NCBI GenBank assembly: GCA_947038745.1
Contig: CAMQXE010000083.1
Span: 1 to 6,052 of the forward strand
Source of the DNA: an uncultured Propionibacteriaceae bacterium
Lineage (GTDB): Bacteria; Actinomycetota; Actinomycetes; Propionibacteriales; Propionibacteriaceae
Length of the DNA stretch: 6,052 bases
Reading direction: 5' to 3'
The notes under the pieces are model-generated. The model was not told the DNA's origin. It ran no database searches and was given only the letters and a program-made list of their open reading frames with translations. Position 1 is the stretch's first letter, and each line of letters begins with the position of its first letter. Of the stretch, positions 1 to 5,464 are shown one piece after another. Made by a program: the position numbers and the translations under genes.

Positions 1-375
1 GAAAATTGCATAACTTGCAAAAGTTACGCTCTGCTGGGTAATCGCCCCACAGCCTTCAATGAGTATCCCTACCTGCGGATCAAGCTCAACCGTTTCTGCG
101 AAACAATCACGATCCCAGTCCCAACGTCGATGGTGCGGATCATATGGATCCAAAATCGTCTCTGCTACGGCTTGGCTTCCAGCAGCTAGCCCAGACCAAC
201 CGGGATACACATCATCTAAAGAAACTATCTGCAACGGCTCCGTGAACTGCCTTGCTAAGGCATGTGCAAATGTCGTCTTCCCAGAACCAGAACCACCATC
301 GATAAGAATGACGTGCCTCGACGGCGCTAGCGCGCTCATGGTTTGACACAAAATGCGGGCAAAATCCGCGTGCAT
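1..375 (-). CDS. Uridine-kinase-like P-loop NTPase, partial (3' end beyond left edge)
   Basis: The visible part is 125 codons, open to the window edge, so the C-terminus is missing. I see a Walker A loop GGSGSGKTT at residues 27-35 after a hydrophobic strand (HVILID), an LDDVYPGW segment at 53-60 resembling the DDFY region of uridine kinases, a RRWDW motif at 83-87 comparable to the YDW of that family, and a second strand ending LIEG at 105-108. This places it in the nucleoside/uridine kinase-like P-loop fold; its phosphate acceptor cannot be read from sequence. The chosen ATG has GGAG seven bases upstream; an in-frame ATG at codon 13 (position 339) is an alternative that still leaves the P-loop whole. 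It lies 37 bases after ykoC on the same strand with no terminator between, so it is probably co-transcribed with the transporter. Proteins of this style are, from memory, widespread and unassigned in Actinobacteria, so a link to thiamine is a hypothesis only. Confidence 0.85.
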   Translation of the reverse strand, partial: MHADFARILCQTMSALAPSRHVILIDGGSGSGKTTFAHALARQFTEPLQIVSLDDVYPGWSGLAAGSQAVAETILDPYDPHHRRWDWDRDCFAETVELDPQVGILIEGCGAITQQSVTFASYAIF

Positions 376-382
376 GCAGCTA

Positions 383-386
383 CTCC
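383..386 (-). promoter_or_regulatory. Ribosome binding site of the P-loop kinase gene
   Basis: GGAG lies seven bases before the ATG at 375, which favours this start over the in-frame ATG at 339. The 37-base gap after ykoC shows no inverted repeat with a T-run, so transcription probably continues from ykoC. Confidence 0.6.
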
Positions 387-412
387 AGAGAAGGTTTAAT
401 GAAAGTACAAGC

Positions 413-1156
413 CTAGTCCCATAGCGGCGACCATTGGCCTTGCCATACTGCCACCGCAACTGCGGTGGTGATTACTAGCACGGAAGCCACCGCCACAATG
501 ACATCTTCTTTATGGAACTTGGCCGGACGAGCCCAGGTACGTTCGCCCCTACCAAAACCACGAGCTTCCATCGCGGTGGCCAGTGTTGATCCTCGACGTA
601 GAGAGATCACGAGCAAACCAAAAGCCATGCCCCAAAAACAGCGCAGACGGTTCCCATCACCAAGCCCGCGAGCGCGACGAGCCATGACGATCATGCGTTG
701 ATCGGAGCGGATCAGGCCCACGGTACGCACACCAGCCAGGCTCCCCAGCACGAAACGGGCCGGTAGTTTGCATAACTGCGCCAGACCATCGCCAAGCTCA
801 GTTGGATCGATACCGGCAAAGAGCAAGATCACCGGAACGGTGCAGGCCAGCACCCGGATCGTCATCGCGGCCGCTGCACTTACCGAACCAGCGCTGATGC
901 ACATCGGCCCCCAGCGCCAATAAATCTCCCCTGCTGGGTCGGCGTAGAGCAGCAGACTGATGCCTGCCAGCGGCGCAAAAATTACTACCGGAAGCAACCG
1001 CCAGAAACCACGGGCCCCGGCAAGTAACAGCAGCGGCACGGCCAGAGCCAACTGGATTGTCGGGCTAAGTCGATCCAAGGAGAAGATCAACGGTGTCGTA
1101 ACAACCACTGCCGCAGCTAAGCGCGTGACCGGGTTTACGCGGTCAAGGAAACTCAT
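413..1156 (-). CDS. ykoC: YkoC, transmembrane coupling (EcfT-like) protein of HMP/thiamine-precursor ECF transporter
   Basis: This 247-residue membrane protein would couple the ATPase YkoD to the substrate-binding subunit YkoE in the cytoplasmic membrane. It starts with the NPVTRL segment typical of EcfT/CbiQ proteins. Hydrophobic stretches lie at about 12-30, 34-48, 53-71, 88-115 and 218-238, with a cytoplasmic loop region at about 140-215. That loop carries the two Ala-Arg-Gly coupling motifs of the EcfT family: ARG at 162-164 in RRARGLGD and ARG at 198-200 in AMEARGFG. In this family these helices dock into the ATPase. Length is normal for EcfT/CbiQ proteins. The ATG overlaps the ykoD stop as ATGA (4 bases), pointing to translational coupling; the upstream GAGCTGG is only a weak ribosome binding site. 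The EcfT-family assignment is secure; the YkoC name rests on the adjacent YkoE, YkoD and TPP riboswitch. Confidence 0.93.
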   Translation of the reverse strand: MSFLDRVNPVTRLAAAVVVTTPLIFSLDRLSPTIQLALAVPLLLLAGARGFWRLLPVVIFAPLAGISLLLYADPAGEIYWRWGPMCISAGSVSAAAAMTIRVLACTVPVILLFAGIDPTELGDGLAQLCKLPARFVLGSLAGVRTVGLIRSDQRMIVMARRARGLGDGNRLRCFWGMAFGLLVISLRRGSTLATAMEARGFGRGERTWARPAKFHKEDVIVAVASVLVITTAVAVAVWQGQWSPLWD

Positions 1157-2583
1157 GCCAGCTCGATTCGTTGTTGTCCCAAGGCCGCGACATAGGGCAA
1201 GTCGTGCGTGCTAGAGAGCACCGTTGAGCCATCAGACACCACCTGCGTGATAAGCCGGACTAGCTCCACCCAGGTTGCTCGATCTTGACCAAAAGTAGGT
1301 TCATCTAAGACGATGACTTGCGGCTGTGCCACCAGCACAGTCGCCACCGAGAGCCGCCGCTTTTCCCCACCTGACAAGGTAAAAGGATTAGCCCCTGCCA
1401 GCGAGGTTAGCCGTAATCGCTCCAGCACCTGATCGACGGCAGCGTTGATCTCCTGCGGTGACCGCTTGAGCGCGCGCAACCCCAACGCCAACTCATCGCG
1501 CACCGTGCCTGTGACGAATTGGTGCTCTGGATTTTGAAAAACCACCCCGATACGGGTCAGCAGTTCCTTGGAACGCCATTTCAGCGGGTTATTTGAACGA
1601 AGATTTGCAGTAAGGATGTCCGCTGCCTGCACGGAACCCCCAAGAGGAGGCAGCAATCCGGCTAAGGTCAGCGCCAACGTCGATTTTCCGACGCCGTTCG
1701 GGCCGGTCAGCGTTGTGGAAATGCCCTGCCCCAGACTGATCTGTTCAAACTGACGAACTGGTTGGTCATAGCCAATCACCAGATCCCTTGCACTAATGAT
1801 TTCTGACGTAGCGCTGCACTTAGGTAATGCCGCGACATCCGGCAATCCAGGAACCCATACCCCAGCTTTGGCTAGCTGCTCCCGGTGAGTCGCAAAAACT
1901 GTTGCTGGCGGCCCATCAACCAACACCCCACCGCCAGGCTCCAAGACAATGACACGGTCCACGACGTCAGCCCAAATATCGACATGGTGCTCAATGACGA
2001 TCAAGGTCATTGAGCGATCAGAAACCGCGTTGAGTACTGCATCACGAACTTCAACCACGCCATCAGGATCAAGATTGGCGGTTGGTTCATCCAGCAGCAA
2101 CAGCCCCGGTTGCATTGCCAGTACTCCAGCCAAGGCAAGCCTTTGACGCTGCCCGCCAGATAACGCAGCTGTTTTCCGATCTAACCCCACTCGAAGCCCT
2201 ACAGCTTCAAGACTGTCGTGAACTCGACGCCAAATCTCGTCACGGGGTACGCACAAGTTCTCACAACCGAAGGCAACATCGTCACCCACTTTTTCCAAGA
2301 TGATCTGCGCATCAGGGTCTTGCAACACCAGACCGGCTTTTCCCGGCACCCCAGCCCGCTCACCATCGACAAGTAACTGGCCTTGAGCGGTGCCATCGTC
2401 ATCACCGCCTAGGACACCAGCCAAGCCACGGATAACTGTAGATTTTCCAGATCCAGTCGGGCCAAGCAAGAGAACACGCTCGCCTGGCTCAATATGAAAA
2501 TCAAGCCCACGAACTGCCCAGGACCGGCGGCCGGCATGTTGCCAGCCCCAGCCCTGGGCATCAACCGAAAAAGGTTTAACCAA
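1153..2583 (-). CDS. ykoD: YkoD, duplicated ABC ATPase of HMP/thiamine-precursor ECF transporter
   Basis: This 476-residue protein has two complete ABC ATPase domains in one chain and would power YkoE/YkoC-mediated uptake. Domain 1 has Walker A GPTGSGKST at 41-49, Q-loop LVLQDPDAQ around 86-93, signature LSGGQ from 141, Walker B LLLLDEP at 161-167 and the switch histidine near 199. Domain 2 has Walker A GPNGVGKST at 294-302, Q-loop VVFQNPEHQ around 347-355, signature LSGGE from 403, Walker B VIVLDEP at 423-429 and histidine 460. Both sites keep all catalytic motifs, so both may hydrolyse ATP. The QDP/QNP Q-loop style is typical of cobalt/ECF-type ATPases. The start is a TTG at 2583, eight bases inside the end of ykoE; no ATG or GTG gives a full N-terminus, and GGCGGAA upstream is a possible ribosome binding site. 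Its stop overlaps the ykoC start by four bases. Substrate is inferred from ykoE and the riboswitch. Confidence 0.94.
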   Translation of the reverse strand: MVKPFSVDAQGWGWQHAGRRSWAVRGLDFHIEPGERVLLLGPTGSGKSTVIRGLAGVLGGDDDGTAQGQLLVDGERAGVPGKAGLVLQDPDAQIILEKVGDDVAFGCENLCVPRDEIWRRVHDSLEAVGLRVGLDRKTAALSGGQRQRLALAGVLAMQPGLLLLDEPTANLDPDGVVEVRDAVLNAVSDRSMTLIVIEHHVDIWADVVDRVIVLEPGGGVLVDGPPATVFATHREQLAKAGVWVPGLPDVAALPKCSATSEIISARDLVIGYDQPVRQFEQISLGQGISTTLTGPNGVGKSTLALTLAGLLPPLGGSVQAADILTANLRSNNPLKWRSKELLTRIGVVFQNPEHQFVTGTVRDELALGLRALKRSPQEINAAVDQVLERLRLTSLAGANPFTLSGGEKRRLSVATVLVAQPQVIVLDEPTFGQDRATWVELVRLITQVVSDGSTVLSSTHDLPYVAALGQQRIELA

Positions 2584-3166
2584 CGTCAGCGTTCCGCCCC
2601 ACCGGGAATCGATTGAGCGCGCCGGTCTTTGCCAACGCCTTAGTCAAGTAGTAACCAAGCGCACCGGCAAGAACCATGCCCGAGATGATGAGCGTGCCGA
2701 GGTAAACCGTGCAGTAGGCAAAACCCTTCTTGTAATTAGCCGAGTAGAACAGTTCCAAGAACCAGTTCCCGATAGCTGCACCTGCACCTGCGAGCATGGC
2801 TGTCACAAGATTCGACTTACGGTAGAAGAAAGCAAGAAATACCAGCTCTGCACCCAAGCCCTGAGCCAAACCAGAGTAAATCGTCGAGATACCCCACTGC
2901 GAACCAAGCGCTGCCGAAATAGAGGCGGCTAATACCTCAACGAATACCGCTGCACCCGGCTTACGGATAATGAGCCCGCCAAGAACGCCACCGATCTGCC
3001 AGACGCCAACAACGATGCCGCCAAAACCTGGGGTAAGTTTTCCGAAAATCTCAAAAGCCGCTCCACCCACAGTGTTCCAGCCCAAGAAAATGAAACCGCA
3101 AACCACCCCGAGAATTGCCGCAACCACGATGTCGACGACTCGCCAGGTGAACCTATTGTGTGCCAT
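2576..3166 (-). CDS. ykoE: YkoE, substrate-binding membrane (S) component of HMP/thiamine-precursor ECF transporter
   Basis: This 196-residue integral membrane protein is the specificity subunit of the YkoEDC importer, a family predicted from TPP-riboswitch linkage to carry hydroxymethylpyrimidine (HMP) or a related thiamine precursor. YkoE-like features are the N-terminal RVVDIVVAAILGVVCGFIF segment (9-27), a tryptophan-rich first loop, RKPGAA at 68-73 and GLGAEL at 103-108. About five to six hydrophobic segments are visible (10-30, 48-66, 73-90, 105-115, 120-140, 153-175), with a basic C-terminal tail. The ATG at 3166 has AAAGGG seven bases upstream and is the first gene after the TPP riboswitch, so it is the direct target of TPP repression. 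The stop lies inside the first codons of ykoD. The family assignment is strong; the exact ligand (HMP versus a breakdown product such as formylaminopyrimidine) cannot be settled from sequence. Confidence 0.93.
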   Translation of the reverse strand: MAHNRFTWRVVDIVVAAILGVVCGFIFLGWNTVGGAAFEIFGKLTPGFGGIVVGVWQIGGVLGGLIIRKPGAAVFVEVLAASISAALGSQWGISTIYSGLAQGLGAELVFLAFFYRKSNLVTAMLAGAGAAIGNWFLELFYSANYKKGFAYCTVYLGTLIISGMVLAGALGYYLTKALAKTGALNRFPVGRNADVG

Positions 3167-3173
3167 AGAAGTG

Positions 3174-3179
3174 CCCTTT
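3174..3179 (-). promoter_or_regulatory. ykoE ribosome binding site, likely riboswitch-controlled
   Basis: AAAGGG lies seven bases before the ykoE ATG. Its last two G bases belong to GGCAC (3171-3175), which is exactly complementary to GTGCC at 3188-3192 a short distance upstream. Pairing of the two would form a 5-bp hairpin with a 12-base loop and hide part of the site. This is the simplest visible expression platform for the riboswitch, but folding was judged by eye. Confidence 0.5.
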
Positions 3180-3182
3180 CTT

Positions 3183-3198
3183 GCACCGGCACGGGTGC
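3183..3198 (-). other. Hairpin in the riboswitch expression platform
   Basis: Transcribed in the minus direction, GCACC and GGTGC form a perfect 5-bp stem around a six-base loop that contains most of GTGCC (3188-3192), the segment able to pair with the ykoE ribosome binding site. This stem competes with the sequestering pairing, because GTGCC would be held partly in its loop and partly displaced. It may therefore be the alternative form of a switch. No T-run follows, so it is not an intrinsic terminator. Confidence 0.4.
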
Positions 3199-3214
3199 CA
3201 CCGACGATCGGTGG
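3198..3214 (-). other. Perfect 7-bp inverted repeat between TPP aptamer and ykoE
   Basis: CCACCGA and TCGGTGG form a perfect GC-rich stem around a three-base loop, starting 11 bases after the aptamer's last conserved segment. It is followed by GCACCCG rather than a T-run, so a role in translational switching, Rho-type control or RNA stability is more likely than intrinsic termination. It shares one base with the next hairpin. Confidence 0.55.
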
Positions 3215-3225
3215 ATGTGAGAAAT

Positions 3226-3318
3226 CTGCCTCCCTGCGCTGGCATGACCCAGATCAGGTTCGACGGTCGAGGGCCTTGCCCCTCCTCTCAGCCCGGCTTA
3301 CCGGACTCCCGTGTTCAG
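3226..3318 (-). promoter_or_regulatory. TPP riboswitch (THI element) controlling ykoEDC
   Basis: This RNA aptamer binds thiamine pyrophosphate and represses the downstream genes. The conserved core is all present in order on the minus strand: CACGGGAGT at the 5' side, CTGAGA (3286-3291), ACCTGATCTGG starting near 3259, then ATGCCAGCGCAGGGA ending near 3231. The P2 helix is visible as AGTCCGG pairing with CCGGGCT around a TAAG loop, with one G-U pair. P3 carries an extra GAGGG/CCCTC hairpin around GCAAGG. P4/P5 form from CCTG/CAGG and CTGG/CCAG. One departure from the commonest form is GGGTCATGCC where GGRTAATGCC is usual. The P1 closing helix is weak, so the outer limits are approximate. It lies between cytX and ykoE, so it controls the importer genes separately from thiE-thiD-cytX. 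Confidence 0.96.
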
Positions 3319-3323
3319 CTAGA

Positions 3324-3329
3324 ACAATA
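3324..3329 (-). promoter_or_regulatory. Possible -10 element for the riboswitch-ykoEDC transcript
   Basis: TATTGT, fitting the loose TAnnnT -10 pattern of corynebacteria, lies seven bases after the cytX stop codon. It would start transcription at the 5' edge of the riboswitch. No convincing -35 hexamer is seen 16-19 bases upstream, where the sequence is the last codons of cytX. Transcription reading through from cytX is equally possible. Confidence 0.25.
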
Positions 3330-3335
3330 GCGTGC

Positions 3336-4649
3336 TTAGCCTTTACCGTGAGACAGACGCAGCTCAACCAAGCCTGCTAGCCATGCAACCAGCCCAGCCA
3401 GTACGATAGAACCCAATGTCGCGCCCAACCATGACGGTGCCACGAAACCCAACATTTTATCGATGTGCGCAAAGAACGCAGACCATCCAGGAACAGTCCC
3501 TGGGAAGATCAGCTGATAGCCCACAAAGCCCAACAACCAGGCCAACGGCGGAGACCAACGCAACCGCGATGTCGCGGAGAGATCCCAGCGCTGCCGTCGA
3601 ACGATGAAGAAGTCAACGACAGAAACTGCGGCTAGCGGAACAAAAGCAGAACCGATCAGGAACAAGAAGTTCTCATACTGAGCAAAATCGAGCAGCCCTG
3701 CCAGCAAAGTTGCGATACACCCGACGGCCACAGAAATGATGCGACGATCTACTCGCGGTGCAAGGTTGTGAACTGAAACGCTCGTCGAATACACATTGGC
3801 AAAAGCCTGATCCAACTCATCAACGAGTAAAAGCGCAATCGCTACAGCTCCTGCCGGAAGCGCGATAAGAGCAGTAATGAGGTTCGTACCTGAAAGATCG
3901 CCGCCCAGATGCACCATGGCTAGCACGCCCAGAACGTAATATGCGCACGTTGCCAAGCCATAGCCAATCATCGATCCGGAGAACGCAGCGCCTCGCCCCT
4001 TAGAATGCCGAGAATAATCAGCCACCAGCGGACAGAATGAAATTACTTGAGCGGCAGCCAGATCCACTCCAGGCCAGAAACCTAAAGCCGACGAGCTATC
4101 TACGGGTTGGCTCGGCCGAGACAATACCGCGATAAATAGATAGACCGAACACAGCAACACCAGCCAGAGCAATACCCGACGAAGTAGCGTCGCAGTTCCA
4201 AGAGGACGAAGTGCCATAAGCGTGCACCCCACGCCAGCAAGGAGTACAAAAGGCCAACGCCAGGCTGCCCCTAGAACCCCAGCAGCCGCTGATGAAATAA
4301 CCAGCAATTCCATCGTCGCCCAGCCAATATTTTGAGCGATGTTAAGAATCGTCGGGAACCAGGAACCTCGAAGCCCAAACAGACCTCGCATCGTCACCAT
4401 GGCCGGTGTCCCGGTAACAGCACCGATAGCCGCGTTACCACCAAGTAGCGCTGCACCGATAGCCGCACCCAACACGCAGGCCCAAAGCCCCCCGGATAGA
4501 GAACCCACAGTGGTGGTAACTAGAGCACCAGTAAGCGGGCCGAACAGCGAGACCCCAAATGACGCCCACATTGCAAGCTGTGCCCAGAAACCCAATATCC
4601 GTGGTGGGTTATCGGTTAAGGTAAGCGGCGCTTCAACTTGGCCTACCAT
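3336..4649 (-). CDS. cytX: CytX-type NCS1 permease, predicted HMP transporter
   Basis: This 437-residue, roughly 12-helix membrane protein belongs to the NCS1 (cytosine/purine/thiamine/allantoin) permease family. Family features are the WASFGVSLFGPLTGA first helix (28-42), the GTPAMVTMRGLFG segment (80-92), QNIGW (106-110), CPLVADYSRH (206-215) and DELDQAFANVYS (277-288), a region characteristic of CodB/CytX-like members. The name CytX rather than CodB rests mainly on its place between thiD and a TPP-riboswitch-controlled ykoEDC set; CytX is the NCS1 branch predicted to carry hydroxymethylpyrimidine. Cytosine or another pyrimidine is the alternative substrate. I chose the ATG at 4649, which shares its A with the thiD TGA stop. 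Three in-frame GTG codons at 4661, 4658 and 4652 could extend it by one to four residues, and no canonical ribosome binding site separates them. The last codons may contain the promoter for the next operon. Confidence 0.85.
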   Translation of the reverse strand: MVGQVEAPLTLTDNPPRILGFWAQLAMWASFGVSLFGPLTGALVTTTVGSLSGGLWACVLGAAIGAALLGGNAAIGAVTGTPAMVTMRGLFGLRGSWFPTILNIAQNIGWATMELLVISSAAAGVLGAAWRWPFVLLAGVGCTLMALRPLGTATLLRRVLLWLVLLCSVYLFIAVLSRPSQPVDSSSALGFWPGVDLAAAQVISFCPLVADYSRHSKGRGAAFSGSMIGYGLATCAYYVLGVLAMVHLGGDLSGTNLITALIALPAGAVAIALLLVDELDQAFANVYSTSVSVHNLAPRVDRRIISVAVGCIATLLAGLLDFAQYENFLFLIGSAFVPLAAVSVVDFFIVRRQRWDLSATSRLRWSPPLAWLLGFVGYQLIFPGTVPGWSAFFAHIDKMLGFVAPSWLGATLGSIVLAGLVAWLAGLVELRLSHGKG

Positions 4650-5464
4650 CACGACCACCACCCATGGAAATGGTGGACTGGCCCTGGGCCATGACCAATA
4701 GCTAGCTCATCTGCATGAGCAATAGCCGCAGTTAAATACGATTTAGCATCTTGAATGGCTGCGAGCCAGGTATCTCGCTGAGGACGAAGGGCTGCAATTG
4801 CTGAACTTAACGTGCAACCGGTGCCATGAGTATTCGTCGTCGCAATACGTTGCGCAACCAGAATCTCCATAGAACCGTCGGCATCAATAAAGACATCCGT
4901 CGCGTCCATCGCCGAGCCGTGCCCGCCCTTAACTAAAACCCGCTGCGCTCCTAGCTCCATCAATGCGGTTGCTTGTTGCTGCATCTGCGTCAAAGTCGTT
5001 GCGGTCTGAACTCCCAATAGCACTGCAGCTTCAGGAAGATTCGGCGTAATGAGACTCGCCTTCGGGATTAAAAGCCGCAATGCGGCTACAGCGTCATCAG
5101 CCAAAAGCTGTGATCCAGAGGTTGCCACCATGACCGGATCAAGGACGATCGGAAGCTCCCGATACTCAGCCAGCAAATCGTCTACCCCATGGCTCACCGT
5201 CTCGACTAACTCTGCGGAGGCCAACATTCCGATCTTGACTGCGTCTATTCGGATATCGCTACGCACCGCATCTAACTGAGCCGTAACGAAATCAGCCGGG
5301 ACCGGCAATGCGTGGGTTACCCCTTGGGTGTTTTGCGCGGTCAATGCCACGATCACGCTCATGCCATAAGCTCCGAGCGCGGAGAAAGCCTTGAGATCAG
5401 CTTGTATCCCAGCTCCTCCTGAAGAATCGCTGCCCGCAATAGTGAGCGCTACTGGAATCGTCAT
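4649..5464 (-). CDS. thiD: ThiD, hydroxymethylpyrimidine/phosphomethylpyrimidine kinase
   Basis: ThiD phosphorylates HMP to HMP-P and then to HMP-PP in the cytoplasm, giving the pyrimidine substrate of ThiE. The 271-residue protein has the usual length and ribokinase-like fold markers: ALTIAGSDSSGGAGIQADLK at 6-25, substrate glutamine 44 in TAQNTQGV, LDPVMVATSG at 108-117, TPNLPEA at 140-146, LVKGGH at 177-182 and the HGTGCTLS anion-hole motif at 213-220 with Cys217 at the catalytic cysteine position. The C-terminal GHGPGPVHHF is also typical. The ATG at 5464 is chosen because AGGAGG lies seven bases upstream and it overlaps the thiE stop as ATGA; a TTG 18 bases further upstream, at 5482, overlaps that ribosome binding site and is unlikely. 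It is a single-domain enzyme, with no fused ThiE or TenA domain. It sits between the downstream enzyme thiE and the predicted HMP permease, consistent with HMP salvage. Confidence 0.96.
   Translation of the reverse strand: MTIPVALTIAGSDSSGGAGIQADLKAFSALGAYGMSVIVALTAQNTQGVTHALPVPADFVTAQLDAVRSDIRIDAVKIGMLASAELVETVSHGVDDLLAEYRELPIVLDPVMVATSGSQLLADDAVAALRLLIPKASLITPNLPEAAVLLGVQTATTLTQMQQQATALMELGAQRVLVKGGHGSAMDATDVFIDADGSMEILVAQRIATTNTHGTGCTLSSAIAALRPQRDTWLAAIQDAKSYLTAAIAHADELAIGHGPGPVHHFHGWWS

Noticed and set aside
59..346. Plus-strand open frame of 95 codons opposite the P-loop kinase gene
   Set aside because: It is antisense to a frame with a clear Walker A motif and ribosome binding site; its translation is serine/proline-rich with no recognisable domain.
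2199..2405. Minus-strand 68-codon frame inside ykoD, and a similar one inside ykoE (2929-3201)
   Set aside because: Both lie out of frame within genes with full-length conserved domains and show no motif of their own.
3198..3214. Intrinsic terminator after the riboswitch
   Set aside because: The hairpin is perfect but is followed by a GC-rich stretch (GCACCCG) with no T-run, so it does not meet the pattern of a Rho-independent terminator.
2970..3380. Plus-strand open frame of 136 codons across the ykoE start and the riboswitch
   Set aside because: It runs antisense through the TPP riboswitch and the starts and ends of two real genes, and its low-complexity, Pro/Thr-rich translation resembles no family.
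3336..4649. Calling the NCS1 permease CodB (cytosine permease)
   Set aside because: The fold family fits, but placement between thiD and a TPP-riboswitch-controlled HMP importer, and no adjacent cytosine deaminase in the window, favour the CytX branch; cytosine remains an alternative.
4339..4701. Plus-strand open frame of 120 codons opposite the cytX start
   Set aside because: It is antisense to the first membrane helices of cytX and the end of thiD; its composition is that of a reverse-strand shadow.
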